A stretch of DNA of 64,000 nucleotides from Aliiruegeria haliotis (GCF_003003255.1 NZ_PVTD01000003.1:1-64000); one strand, 5' to 3'; positions 37,721 to 46,728 are shown, numbered from the stretch's first letter. Translations and numbers: made by a program. Notes: a model not told the origin generated them from the sequence alone.

Positions 37721-40015
37721 TCAGCGGCGCTTCCGTGTCACCTTGCGTTTGTCCCGACTGCTGCGCGACTTGGGACCGGATTTCTGGGCGGTTCTTGCAC
37801 GCGCCTTCGCCTGACCGGGTTTGCGACGCACCGGGCGGCCGCGACCACTGCCACCACCAGACGGCGCCATTTCCTCACCCTCAAGCTCCAGCAGTTCCAG
37901 CATCAATCCACCTGTCACCGGCACCGCCTCCGACAGGCGGACCGTCACCCGTTGGCCCAGCGAGATCTCGCGCCCCGTATCCGAGCCCATCAGGGTCTGT
38001 GCCTCGCGGTCGTAGTGAAAAAACTCGTTGCCGAGCGAGCGTATGGGGACCAGCCCGTCGGCTCCGCTTTCGTCCAGACGGACGAAGACACCGAACCGCG
38101 CAATGCCACTGATCCGCCCGGTGAACTCATTGCCCACGCGCTCGGACAGGTAGGCGGCAAGGTAGCGGTCATTCGTGTCCCGCTCCGCAGTCATGGACCG
38201 CCGCTCGGTCTCGGAGATATGCTCTGCCGTGCGTGGCAGCCGGTCGATGTCATCCGGTGACAGACCATCCTTGCCCCATCCATGGCTCGCGATCAGGCCC
38301 CTGTGGACGATCAGGTCCGCATACCGGCGGATCGGCGACGTGAAATGCGCGTAGGTCTTCAGCGCGAGGCCGAAATGCCCAAAGTTCTCCGGGCTGTAAT
38401 ACGCCTGCGTCATCGACCGCAAAGTCGAGAGGTTGATCAACTCCGCGAAATCCGTGCCGGCGGCATCGTGCAGCAGCTTGTTGAGATGCCGTGTTTGCAG
38501 CACCTGCCCCTTTGCCAGAGTCAGCCCGCTCGCAGCTGCGGTCTCACGCAGGGCGTTCAGCTTCTCGGGATTAGGTTCCTCGTGAACCCGGAGCAGGAGG
38601 GGGGTGCGCTTGGCCATGAGTGTCTCGCCGGCGCAGACGTTGGCCAGCACCATGAACTCCTCGATCAGCCGATGCGTCTCCAGCCGATCCCTGAAGCGGA
38701 CAGACGTGACCTCTCCCGTTTCCGACAGCACGATCTTGCGCTCCGGCAGATCCAGATCCAGCGGCTGGCGCTGGTCACGGGCACTGGCAGCGGCCTGATA
38801 GGCCGCCCGGAGGGGCTGGAGGACATCCTCAAGCAGCGGACCGCACTTGTCGTTCGGTTCGCCGTCGAGGGCCTGTTGCACCTCCTCGTAGTTCAGCGAC
38901 GCGATGGAACGCATCAGCCCGCGATGAAAGGAATGCCCGACCTTCTGGCCCTGCGCGTTGAGCCGCATCCGAACGGCGATGCAGGCGCGCGGGACCCCTT
39001 CGTGCAACGAACACAGGTCACCGGACAGCCGGTCCGGCAGCATGGGCACAACCCGGTCGGGAAAATAGGTCGAGTTGCCCCGCATCCGCGCCTCGGCATC
39101 GAGGGCCGAGCCGGGGGTCACGTAGTGGGCGACGTCGGCGATGGCCACCCAGACGACGAATCCGCCATCGTTCTTCGGGTCGTCATCGGCATGGGCATAG
39201 ACGGCATCGTCGTGGTCACGCGCATCCGCCGGGTCGATGGTGACCAGCGGCAGGTCGCGCATGTCCTCGCGCCCGGAAAGACCGGCCGGCTTCATCCGGT
39301 CCGCTTCCTCGATCACCTTGTCGGGAAAGTCGTCGGGAATACCATGCTGATGGATGGCTATCAGGGACACGGCCTTCGGTGCCGACGGGTCGCCAAGCCG
39401 CTCCACGATACGGGCCGTCGGCAAGCCGAGCTTGCCACGCGGGCTGGCCTGTTCGGCCTCCACCAACTCGCCATCCCGTGCGCCGTGGGTCGCGCCGTCC
39501 GGAACCTGCCATTCGCGATCGGCCCCCTTGTCGATCGGCGTGATCCGCCCCCCCTCGGTTCGTTTGCGATAGATTCCCAGGATCTTGTGCGGGTTGTGAC
39601 CGATACGACGGATCAGGCGCGCTTCGTACTGGTGGTCGTCGGCTCGCACCTCGGTCAGACGACCGAGGATCCGGTCCCCCTCTCCCAGCGCCGGATCACT
39701 GTCGCGCGCTATGTAGAGGACACGAGGTTCCGGCCCTTCGCCGTGCCATTCCAGCGGTTTTGCAAACAGCTCGCCGTCGGCATCCGGCGACAAGACCTGA
39801 AGCACCGTGACCGGCGGCAGCTTGTCCGGATCGCGATAGTTTTTGCGGTTTTTCTGCAGATGTCCCTCGGCTTCCAGCTCCTTGAGCAGGCGCTTGAGGT
39901 CGATCCGCGCAGCGCCCTTGATCCCGAAGGCCTTGGCGATATCGCGTTTGGAAGTCTGTGTCGGATTCTCGGCGATCCAGTCGAGGACCTGCGCCTTTGT
40001 CGGAAGCTCTGCCAT
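37721..40015 (-). CDS. rnr: Ribonuclease R
   Basis: A 764-residue 3'-to-5' exoribonuclease that degrades structured RNA and acts in quality control. In order: an N-terminal winged-helix region (KAQVLDWIAENPTQTSKRDI), cold-shock-like domains, the RNB catalytic domain with the acidic cluster TIDPADARDHDDAVYA, and a C-terminal S1 domain (GRISGIARFGVFVRLDESGA). A basic tail (GRPVRRKPGQAKARARTAQK) follows, as usual in RNase R. The frame is open upstream, but MAELPTKAQVLDW is the sensible start. It is the first gene on this strand, with the transglycosylase 21 nt downstream. Confidence 0.95.
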   Translation of the reverse strand: MAELPTKAQVLDWIAENPTQTSKRDIAKAFGIKGAARIDLKRLLKELEAEGHLQKNRKNYRDPDKLPPVTVLQVLSPDADGELFAKPLEWHGEGPEPRVLYIARDSDPALGEGDRILGRLTEVRADDHQYEARLIRRIGHNPHKILGIYRKRTEGGRITPIDKGADREWQVPDGATHGARDGELVEAEQASPRGKLGLPTARIVERLGDPSAPKAVSLIAIHQHGIPDDFPDKVIEEADRMKPAGLSGREDMRDLPLVTIDPADARDHDDAVYAHADDDPKNDGGFVVWVAIADVAHYVTPGSALDAEARMRGNSTYFPDRVVPMLPDRLSGDLCSLHEGVPRACIAVRMRLNAQGQKVGHSFHRGLMRSIASLNYEEVQQALDGEPNDKCGPLLEDVLQPLRAAYQAAASARDQRQPLDLDLPERKIVLSETGEVTSVRFRDRLETHRLIEEFMVLANVCAGETLMAKRTPLLLRVHEEPNPEKLNALRETAAASGLTLAKGQVLQTRHLNKLLHDAAGTDFAELINLSTLRSMTQAYYSPENFGHFGLALKTYAHFTSPIRRYADLIVHRGLIASHGWGKDGLSPDDIDRLPRTAEHISETERRSMTAERDTNDRYLAAYLSERVGNEFTGRISGIARFGVFVRLDESGADGLVPIRSLGNEFFHYDREAQTLMGSDTGREISLGQRVTVRLSEAVPVTGGLMLELLELEGEEMAPSGGGSGRGRPVRRKPGQAKARARTAQKSGPKSRSSRDKRKVTRKRR

Positions 40016-40171
40016 GCCTGCGGCGTACCATGGGGGCATTGGGCTGTCACGCAGCGAAGTCCCTCGGCGGGGCGTTGGAACACTCCGGACAGCGAAGCGC
40101 CCTCCCGTGGCACGGGAGGACGCAGCCCGATCAGAGACCGGACCTCTCACGCATTTCCTTCGGATGCCCGG

Positions 40172-40486
40172 TCACATCGGGATTGCCTCAGCCACCTCCA
40201 CGGTGCCGCTGCCATCCTTCACCATTGGGCAGTTCTTCGCATAGCCGGTGGCCGTCACCATGTCCGGCGCCTGAACCAGCGTGTAGCCGGAGAGGGGGTT
40301 GGCGCCGCCGTATTCCTCGACGCCATCCTTCTTCACGGTCCACGATTGCCCCACCGGGTTGCCGCCATCGAGAACGGCATCGCCCATTTCCGTGAACCAG
40401 GCCTGCCATTCCGCCATGACCTGGGCGCCTTCCTCCTCGGTCTCTGGTTGCTTTCCACCGTGATATGCAAAAACAAACTTGGGCAT
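40172..40486 (-). CDS. YCII-related (DGPF) domain protein
   Basis: A 104-residue protein of the YCII/DGPF superfamily: MPKFVFAYHGGKQPETEEEG, WFTEMGDAVLDGGNPVG and LSGYTLVQAPDMVTATGYAK. Such proteins often sit beside SRPBCC and ArsR genes, as here. No catalytic function is assigned with confidence. It is the third gene of the arsR-SRPBCC-YCII operon, 36 nt after the SRPBCC stop, with a GGAGGG-type ribosome-binding site in the gap. Confidence 0.87.
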   Translation of the reverse strand: MPKFVFAYHGGKQPETEEEGAQVMAEWQAWFTEMGDAVLDGGNPVGQSWTVKKDGVEEYGGANPLSGYTLVQAPDMVTATGYAKNCPMVKDGSGTVEVAEAIPM

Positions 40487-40522
40487 GTCTCTTTCCCTCC
40501 TGTTGAGACTGGTACGAAACGC

Positions 40523-40960
40523 TCAGCCGGCCAGCCGTTCGAGCTTGCGCAGCGACGACGTCCACCCCTTGGTGTGGTTCTCGGCCGCCTCGGCGTCCGG
40601 AAGCCCCGTGTGGTCGATTACGAGGTGCGCGCCGCGATCGGTTGCGGTCACCGTCATCGTCACGTGGCTCTCGAAGCCGCGCGTGTCGGCGTCATCGTGC
40701 CAAGCCCAAGTGAAGCCGACGGACTTCGGCGGGTCAACATGGGTCACATGGCCCGACACCTTGAACCGCTGTCCTTCGGGGTTGACCATGACCGAGAACC
40801 ACGGCCCCTTGCGACTGAAGTCGAGGTCGTGCTCCGGCACGCTCAGCCCTTCCGGGCCCCACCATTGCAGCAAACCCTCCGGCGTGCTGACGTAATCGAA
40901 CAGGACTTGGGGCGACACCGTGAACTCGCGTTCCAGGCGGACGTCTTCCAATACGTTCAT
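40523..40960 (-). CDS. SRPBCC/AHSA1 domain protein
   Basis: A 145-residue protein of the AHSA1-type START-like (SRPBCC) superfamily, a helix-grip fold that encloses hydrophobic ligands. Typical segments are LEREFTVSPQVLFDYVSTPE, LLQWWGPEGLSVPEHDLDFS and the C-terminal ENHTKGWTSSLRKLERL. Its start overlaps the arsR stop by 4 nt. Paired ArsR/SRPBCC genes are frequent, and the regulator normally controls the pair. The ligand is unknown. Confidence 0.9.
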   Translation of the reverse strand: MNVLEDVRLEREFTVSPQVLFDYVSTPEGLLQWWGPEGLSVPEHDLDFSRKGPWFSVMVNPEGQRFKVSGHVTHVDPPKSVGFTWAWHDDADTRGFESHVTMTVTATDRGAHLVIDHTGLPDAEAAENHTKGWTSSLRKLERLAG

Positions 40961-41283
40961 TCGTCTAACTCCCTGTTTTCCAATGCCCGCGCCAGCCGAT
41001 CAAGGCTGCCTTCCCAGAAGGTGCGGTGGTCCATGGTCCAGTCCGAGATCGCGCGAATGGCCTGTGGCCGCACCGAATAGATGCGCTTTGGGCCCTCAAT
41101 CCGTTGCTCGATCACGCCTGCCTCACGCAGCACCCTGAGGTGCCGGGAGATCGCGGGCGCCGAGATCGGCGCGACATCGGCAAGCTCCCCCGCAGTGCGG
41201 GCGCCTGTTGCCATCAATCGCTCGACAATGGCGAACCGGGTCGCGTCCGAGAGCGCTGCGAAGGTGGCGGGCAAACTGGTCAT
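40957..41283 (-). CDS. ArsR-family transcriptional regulator
   Basis: A 108-residue winged helix-turn-helix repressor. MTSLPATFAALSDATRFAIV, then ERLMATGARTAGELADVAPI and SAPAISRHLRVLREAGVIEQ show the ArsR fold. There is no metal-binding ELCVCDL-type cysteine box, so it is not an arsenic sensor; it belongs with the SRPBCC-linked ArsR proteins. It is first in a three-gene operon and faces a palindromic operator at 41310-41332. Confidence 0.92.
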   Translation of the reverse strand: MTSLPATFAALSDATRFAIVERLMATGARTAGELADVAPISAPAISRHLRVLREAGVIEQRIEGPKRIYSVRPQAIRAISDWTMDHRTFWEGSLDRLARALENRELDE

Positions 41284-41309
41284 GCAGTCAGGGTGAGATG
41301 ATTCGTCAA

Positions 41310-41332
41310 TTAACTCAAGAGTTAATTAACTC
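41310..41332. promoter_or_regulatory. ArsR operator: three TTAACTC half-sites
   Basis: TTAACTC-AA-GAGTTAA is immediately extended by a third half-site, so GAGTTAATTAACTC (41319-41332) is also a perfect palindrome. It starts 27 nt upstream of the arsR ATG. AT-rich spaced palindromes of this kind are typical ArsR operators, so autorepression of the operon is likely. Confidence 0.75.
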
Positions 41333-41412
41333 ATAAGCTAAATTGTGTTTTACGGTGAAAAGGCGAAGGGGCGCAGCGTGGAGTGCTGCGCCCCGACACG
41401 GTGCAATGGGCT

Positions 41413-43419
41413 TCACCCGGCCAGTTCGGCCGTTGCCGTTGACCCTGTGTCCAGCGCCCGCAAAACGGAGCCGACCACGGCCTCCGGTGTGATCCCGAAG
41501 TGCTCGAACAGCTCGTCCTCCGGTGCAGAGGCCCCGAACGTGGACATTCCGATGAAGCTGCCGTCCTCGCCGATAAACCGCTCCCAGCCAAGCCCAACGG
41601 CGGCTTCGACGGCGACCCGGGCCGTCCCGCGACCGATGACCTCGGCCCGGTAGGCCGGCTCCTGCTGCTCGAAACGTTCCCAGCACGGCACGGAGACCAC
41701 CGCTGTCGGCACACCCTGCGCCTCCAGTGTCTCGCGCGCGGCAAGTGCGATCTGCACTTCGGAACCTGTCGCAAAAAGCGTGGCCCTCCGCTTGCCCGAG
41801 GCTGCCGCGAGAACATAGGCACCAAGTGCACAGGCATTCTCCGCCCCCGCTTCGGCACGGACCGCCGGGATCGGCTGACGGGAATAGACCATCGCGCTCG
41901 GACCGGTCCGGTTCGCCAACGCCAGCTCCCAGCATTCCACCGCCTCCACGGCGTCTGCGGGACGGAACACGGTGAGGTTGGGAATGGCCCGCAAACTGGC
42001 CAGGTACTCCACTGGCTGGTGGGTCGGGCCGTTGCGGCCAATTCCGATGCTGTCATGGCTGAACCCGAAAATCACCGGCAGGCCCATCAGCGCAGCCATA
42101 CGAATGGCATGCCGCTCATAATCCGAGAAGACGAGGAAGGTGATACCGAAGGGGATCACACCGCGATGTGCGGCCATGCCATTCATCATCGACCCCATGG
42201 CAAACTCCCGCACGCCGTAGTGCAGGTAGCGCCCGTTGCGGTTTTCCGCCGTGAAGGCCTCCAACCGGCGCTTGTGCCTGGTCGCAGCTTCAAGGTCCGG
42301 CGCGCCGGAGACAAGCTCGGGGATTGCATCGCTCAGCGCATCGAGGATCTCCCCCGATGTCGCCACGCCTGGTTGTGTCGGGCGAGCCTCGGCATAGGCG
42401 GCCTTGCGGTCGGCCAGAACGGCCTCGTAGCCCTCGGGCAGCTTGCCCAGAACCAGACGCTCGAACTCCGCCTTGCGTTCGGGATCGGCGGCCTCAAGCC
42501 GTTTCTGCCAGGCGACGCGTGAGGCATTGCCACGCCGTCCGGCTTCCCGCCAGGGTTTCAACACGTCCTCCGGGATCACGAAAGGCGCGTGCTCCCATTC
42601 AAGCAACGCACGCGCCTCATCCGCATCCTCTGGCACCAGCTTGCCGCCATGGGCCGAACGGGTGTTGGCGATGCGCGGGACGCCGTGGCCGATCTCCGTG
42701 TGGCAGATCACGAACGAGGGGCGCGGGTCCGCCTTGGCCAGACGGATCGCGGCATCGATGGAGTCCGGATCGTGCCCGCCACATTCCACCGTATGCCAGC
42801 CCGCCACGCGGAACCGCGCGGCCTGGTCCTCGCTGATCGCCTGATAGGTCTCGCCATCATCGGTGATGTGGTTGCTGTCGAACAGGAACACGAGGTGTCC
42901 AAGCTTCAGGTGCCCGGCCAGTTCTACCACTTCCTGTGCGATGCCCTCCATCAGGCAGCCATCGCCAACCAGCGCATAGGTATAGTGGTTGCAGATCTCC
43001 GGCCCGAACATCGCGCGCAGCTTCTCTTCCGCCACGGCCATACCGACCGCATTGGCGATCCCCTGCCCCAGCGGCCCGGTCGTTGTCTCGATCCCGGCTT
43101 CGGGATCGTATTCGGGGTGGCCGGGACAGTGAGAGTTGAGCTGGCGGAACCGTTTCAGCTCCTCGATGGAGAGCTTGGCGAACCCGGACAGGTGGTTCGC
43201 GGCATAGATCAGCATCGACCCATGCCCGTTCGACTGGATGAAGCGGTCGCGGTCCGGCCAGGTCGGATCGGCGGCGTCGAACTTCATGTGCCTCGTGTAG
43301 AGTGTGGTGACGATATCAGCCGCGCCGAGCGGTGTGCCGGGGTGGCCATCGCCTGCGTTGAGGATCGAATCGACCGCGAGAATGCGGATGGCATTGGCCA
43401 TGCGGGTGTAGTCGGGCAT
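41413..43419 (-). CDS. tkt: Transketolase
   Basis: Thiamine-diphosphate enzyme of 668 residues moving two-carbon ketol units between sugar phosphates. The N-terminal domain carries GDGHPGTPLGAADIVTTLYT, TTGPLGQGIANAVGMAVAEE and the ThDP motif ALVGDGCLMEG...HITDDG; the central domain shows FSDYERHAIRMAALMGLPVI and SHDSIGIGRNGPTHQPVEYL. It is full length, including the C-terminal domain. It is the last gene of an operon with a hydroxyacid dehydrogenase and a TIM-barrel isomerase, with 16 nt from the isomerase stop, so it may serve a dedicated catabolic path rather than only the pentose phosphate pathway. Confidence 0.94.
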   Translation of the reverse strand: MPDYTRMANAIRILAVDSILNAGDGHPGTPLGAADIVTTLYTRHMKFDAADPTWPDRDRFIQSNGHGSMLIYAANHLSGFAKLSIEELKRFRQLNSHCPGHPEYDPEAGIETTTGPLGQGIANAVGMAVAEEKLRAMFGPEICNHYTYALVGDGCLMEGIAQEVVELAGHLKLGHLVFLFDSNHITDDGETYQAISEDQAARFRVAGWHTVECGGHDPDSIDAAIRLAKADPRPSFVICHTEIGHGVPRIANTRSAHGGKLVPEDADEARALLEWEHAPFVIPEDVLKPWREAGRRGNASRVAWQKRLEAADPERKAEFERLVLGKLPEGYEAVLADRKAAYAEARPTQPGVATSGEILDALSDAIPELVSGAPDLEAATRHKRRLEAFTAENRNGRYLHYGVREFAMGSMMNGMAAHRGVIPFGITFLVFSDYERHAIRMAALMGLPVIFGFSHDSIGIGRNGPTHQPVEYLASLRAIPNLTVFRPADAVEAVECWELALANRTGPSAMVYSRQPIPAVRAEAGAENACALGAYVLAAASGKRRATLFATGSEVQIALAARETLEAQGVPTAVVSVPCWERFEQQEPAYRAEVIGRGTARVAVEAAVGLGWERFIGEDGSFIGMSTFGASAPEDELFEHFGITPEAVVGSVLRALDTGSTATAELAG

Positions 43420-43435
43420 CTGTCGTTCTCCGGGC

Positions 43436-44389
43436 CTAGAGCAGATCGTTGAGCATGCGCATCGTGGAGGTCGGGTGGCGCCGCTTGTAGCGGGCGGCCA
43501 TGCCGTCCTTGTCGATCCGGGTGGAAAGCTCTTTCAGCTTGTTCGCGATGGCGGCAGCTTCGGTGAAGACCGGTGTCGCATCGTGTTCCTTGCAGACGAT
43601 GTCGAAGGCGATCCAGTCATCGTATCCGAGCCGCTCCAGCGTGTAGAACAGTTCGACGAACTCCCATGTGTGCCAGGTGCCGGGCAGGACGTCCCAGTCG
43701 CCACGGGTGTCATTGTCGTTGATGTGGACATAGAAGAGCCGATCGCACTTGTGCAGAAGCGCCGCCGTGGCTGCCGGGTTCTCCCCGGCGAGGAAGCAAT
43801 GCCCTGCATCCAGCGTCGCGCCGAGGTTCTTCGCACCAACGATATCCGCGAAGGCGATCAACTCGCCGGCATTGCCGATCTGGCACCGCACGCGCGGTTC
43901 GTTGGCCTTGTATTCGATGCAGACATTGATGTCGCGGTTGTGTGCGCAGATCTGCTCGAAGCATTCGGCGGAGTAGTCCAGCGCCGCAATGGGATCGAGT
44001 TCGAACGGATAGTCGAACCCTTCGTTCAGCGGGCAGTTGTGCAGCCGAGGCGCCCCCAGTTCGGCGGCGATGTCCATCGCGCGCTTCGCGTCATCCACCG
44101 CGGCCTGCCGGTCCGCCGGATCCTCTGCGGTCCAGGCGCCGCGCAGCCAGCGATCGTTCCGAACGGAGGCAAAGTTCACAGCGGAAACGGCCAACTCATT
44201 GCGCTTCAGTGCTTCCTTCACGGCCGGGATGTCGCTGCAGTCGGCCGGGTAGCGCAGTTCCACCGCGCCGATCCCCTCTGCCGCGCCAGCGCGGTCCAGA
44301 TGCGTCACAGTGTCCGCAGCGTCCTGATAGACGAGAAAGCGGTTTCTCGTCTGCCCGAGGAACAGGGTAATGATCGAAAGCTTGAGCAT
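43436..44389 (-). CDS. Sugar phosphate isomerase/epimerase (xylose isomerase-like TIM barrel)
   Basis: A 317-residue member of the AP-endonuclease-2/xylose-isomerase-like TIM barrel superfamily. Likely metal ligands lie in CIEYKANEPRV (Glu), ATLDAGHCFLAGENP (Asp, His), FYVHINDNDTRGDWDVLPG (His, Asp) and WIAFDIVCKEHDA. The superfamily includes hydroxypyruvate isomerase, tagatose epimerases and inosose dehydratase; the sequence does not decide between them. It sits between a hydroxyacid dehydrogenase (29 nt upstream) and transketolase, which points to a sugar or sugar-acid route. Confidence 0.87.
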   Translation of the reverse strand: MLKLSIITLFLGQTRNRFLVYQDAADTVTHLDRAGAAEGIGAVELRYPADCSDIPAVKEALKRNELAVSAVNFASVRNDRWLRGAWTAEDPADRQAAVDDAKRAMDIAAELGAPRLHNCPLNEGFDYPFELDPIAALDYSAECFEQICAHNRDINVCIEYKANEPRVRCQIGNAGELIAFADIVGAKNLGATLDAGHCFLAGENPAATAALLHKCDRLFYVHINDNDTRGDWDVLPGTWHTWEFVELFYTLERLGYDDWIAFDIVCKEHDATPVFTEAAAIANKLKELSTRIDKDGMAARYKRRHPTSTMRMLNDLL

Positions 44390-44418
44390 GGCTGGTATCC
44401 TGACTGCCTGAATGCTGT

Positions 44419-45390
44419 TTAGAACTCTCCGCTGACCACATGGCGCGGCTGCCCGGCGACGAAGGCTTCGATCAACCCGACCAGTTGATCGGCCAACGCC
44501 TGCTGGGCTTCGTGGCTGGCCCAGGCGACATGGGGGGTCGCGATCGTATCGGGGCGACGCGCGAGTCGCATGAAGGCGCCATCCGGCGCTGGCGGCTCGG
44601 GCAATGTCACGTCCAGTCCCGCGCCGCTGACCAACCCGCGATCCAGCGCCACTTCGAGGTCCTCCTCGACGATCAGCGGGCCGCGGGCGGTGTTGATGAT
44701 CAGCGGTCGCCGTTTCATCTGTTCAAATTCGGCCATGCCGAGCAGGCCCTGTGTCGCCGGGATCAACGGGCAATGGAGGGTAATCACGTCGCTTCGCTCC
44801 AGCACCTCGTCAAAGGGCGTGTAGAGCGGTCCGAGGCCATCGACGCCCTTGTGCGCGGCGAACAGGACCTTCATCCCGAAGGCCTTTGCGCGTTCGGCCA
44901 CGCCCTGGCCCAACGCTCCCTCTCCAATAATGCCGAGATTGGCGCCGGAGAGGTCGCGGATCGGGTGATCGTGGAAGCAAAACTGCCCCGTCTCCTGCCA
45001 GCGCCCCTCTGCGATGTCCCTGTCATAGCCCAGCAGGTTTCGACGCAGAGCGAGCATGAGGGCAAAGACATGCTCCGGGACCGTTACCCCGGCGTAGCCA
45101 CGAATGTTCACAACCGTGATGCCGAGGTCCATGCATGCGGACGTGTCGATGCAATCCGTCCCGGTGGCAGCGACGGCAACCAGCCGAAGGTCCGGCAACT
45201 GCTCCAGCGCGGGCCGCTCCAGCCTGACCTTGTTGACGATGGCGACTTCGGCACCGGCCAGGCGTTCCACAACTTCGGTCGGCGCGGTTTTGGCGTGAGA
45301 GACCCAGCGATGCTGGAAGTCCGGCGGCCTGAGAATGATGTCTTCCGCTAGGGTTGCCGCATCCAGAAATACAATCTTGCGTTCGGCCAT
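44419..45390 (-). CDS. D-2-hydroxyacid dehydrogenase (glycerate/hydroxypyruvate reductase-like)
   Basis: A 323-residue NAD(P)-dependent enzyme of the D-isomer-specific 2-hydroxyacid dehydrogenase family. The N-terminal substrate domain contains VAVAATGTDCIDTSACMDLG; the Rossmann domain opens LGIIGEGALGQGVAERAKAF with Glu replacing one glycine. The catalytic Arg lies in INTARGPLIVEEDLEVALD and the His in TIATPHVAWASHEAQQAL. The pattern resembles glycerate dehydrogenase/hydroxypyruvate reductase. It is the first gene of the dehydrogenase-isomerase-tkt operon, and GGAGGAGG-like sequence precedes the ATG. A frame extends upstream but lacks resemblance to the family. Confidence 0.88.
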   Translation of the reverse strand: MAERKIVFLDAATLAEDIILRPPDFQHRWVSHAKTAPTEVVERLAGAEVAIVNKVRLERPALEQLPDLRLVAVAATGTDCIDTSACMDLGITVVNIRGYAGVTVPEHVFALMLALRRNLLGYDRDIAEGRWQETGQFCFHDHPIRDLSGANLGIIGEGALGQGVAERAKAFGMKVLFAAHKGVDGLGPLYTPFDEVLERSDVITLHCPLIPATQGLLGMAEFEQMKRRPLIINTARGPLIVEEDLEVALDRGLVSGAGLDVTLPEPPAPDGAFMRLARRPDTIATPHVAWASHEAQQALADQLVGLIEAFVAGQPRHVVSGEF

Positions 45391-45429
45391 TGCGCCTCGC
45401 TCCTCCTCCGAGCAGACATAGACGCATAC

Positions 45430-45458
45430 TGCAATGCATACATCATCGCATGCAATGC
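45430..45458. promoter_or_regulatory. Direct repeat TGCAATGC spaced two helical turns
   Basis: TGCAATGC occurs at 45430-45437 and 45451-45458, exactly 21 nt apart start to start, 40-68 nt upstream of the dehydrogenase ATG. A near-palindromic GCATGC overlaps the second copy. This looks like tandem binding sites of a catabolic regulator, probably controlling the three-gene operon; no regulator is encoded nearby. Confidence 0.5.
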
Positions 45459-46170
45459 GACATGGAGCCCCTTTCCGGACGGAGTTGCTCCCGGGGCAGG
45501 CATCGTGGCCAGGTGACCGGACCAAGGACAATGCCGGACGTCTGCGGCCTGCCCGACTGCACCGCTTCTCACGCCGGATGTCACGCAACTGCGGGATTGG
45601 TATCGGGGCAAAGACTTCCCACATCCTACGTGTACAAGGCGGAACCCTCCTCCCCCGCCGGTACGTTTGTCACGACGATTTGTCCTGTCCCGTATGATCG
45701 CTGACACCATAGGCCCCACCTTGTGTGGCGCCTTTTGGCGTTTGAGTGATGTTGCCTATTGGGATCCCTGACCGCGTCGCTCCCACGTGCAAGCGGATCC
45801 CGATGCCCCGAAAAGCCAACTGCGCCCGCTCGGCACGGTTGGCACCTCGCTGCCCCTACCGACACGCAAGCGATCGACAACAGCATCTGTATTCTGGAGC
45901 GGGCCCCTACGTTCCGGCTTGATAGGCCACAATCGGCAAACCGGCTCATTGACCGGTTCAGCCTTTGGGTTGTGGTCAATTCTGGAACTTCGGGCCCCTG
46001 GATCACCTACGGGCAAAAGACCGGGAAAAACCGACCCGCGCCCTCAGCCCCTGCCGCGAGCCCCCGCACTCGACGGAAAACTCGCCTGCCAGCAAACCGT
46101 TCGGATCTGGATAGCGGCCGCGACCAAGGGGCCGTCCGGACGCCCGCAAGCCGACTCGTTCTGAAAGCCG
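45459..46170. other. 712-nt region without a supported gene
   Basis: The longest gene-poor stretch in the window. Open frames on both strands have poor composition and no recognisable domains. The only structure I see is AACCGG-N8-CCGGTT, a perfect inverted repeat at 45939-45958, and a run of C/G-rich sequence toward the end of pqiC. It could be a decayed gene or an untranslated regulatory region; no insertion-sequence ends were found. Confidence 0.45.
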
Positions 46171-46728
46171 TCAGAGTCCTCTGTCCGCGATCAGGCGCGC
46201 AAGGTCGCGCACGGCTGCAGCGCGCGCCGCCGCGACGCCCGCCGCCCCGCTGTCGGGCGCAATCGGTGCGGCCACGCGGAACGATCCGGACGCATCACGC
46301 CCGGACGACAGACGGGCGACGAAATACTGGCCGGACATGCGGAACGTACCGTCGATCCCGGCGACCATCTCATCCATCCGAACAACGAGGCGAGCCTGCG
46401 GCAAGTCCTCGAAGGGCCACGGCTCGGCTGCTACCCGCGCGCCCGAAAGGGCCGAGAGGTGGCTGGTCAGTTCCTGCGTCATCCCACGCGCTGGATCGTC
46501 TGCCCAAAGCGTGGAGGCATCCGCTTCCAACGCGCCGGCGGCCGTCTCGCGCCAGATCTCCTCCGTCCGCGCATATGCCGGCAGGGAAACCTCGCGCACT
46601 TCCAGTTGCGAAACGTTGATCCGGATCGGGGCCCCGGATGGCACCGGCTGCGCCGCATAGCGGACGGGCGCGTCCCCACAAGCAGCCAGGGCAAGGGTCA
46701 CAAGGAGGGCAGGCAGCATGAGGCGCAT
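46171..46728 (-). CDS. pqiC: PqiC-type lipoprotein of an MCE transport system
   Basis: A 185-residue lipoprotein: the signal peptide MRLMLPALLVTLALAACG has the lipobox LAAC with Cys17. The mature part (DUF330/ABC-type transport auxiliary fold) contains APIRINVSQLEVREVSLPAY, EDLPQARLVVRMDEMVAGID and a C-terminal helix of alanine-rich sequence. In E. coli PqiC sits in the outer membrane and docks the periplasm-spanning PqiB needle, together moving lipids between membranes. It is the last gene of pqiA1-pqiA2-pqiB-pqiC, separated from pqiB by 303 nt containing a repeat. The ribosome-binding site is weak. Confidence 0.88.
   Translation of the reverse strand: MRLMLPALLVTLALAACGDAPVRYAAQPVPSGAPIRINVSQLEVREVSLPAYARTEEIWRETAAGALEADASTLWADDPARGMTQELTSHLSALSGARVAAEPWPFEDLPQARLVVRMDEMVAGIDGTFRMSGQYFVARLSSGRDASGSFRVAAPIAPDSGAAGVAAARAAAVRDLARLIADRGL

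Noticed and set aside
45759-46619. Long forward frame and shorter reverse frames upstream of and across pqiC
   Set aside because: No recognisable motifs, poor residue balance, and the right half is antisense to pqiC.
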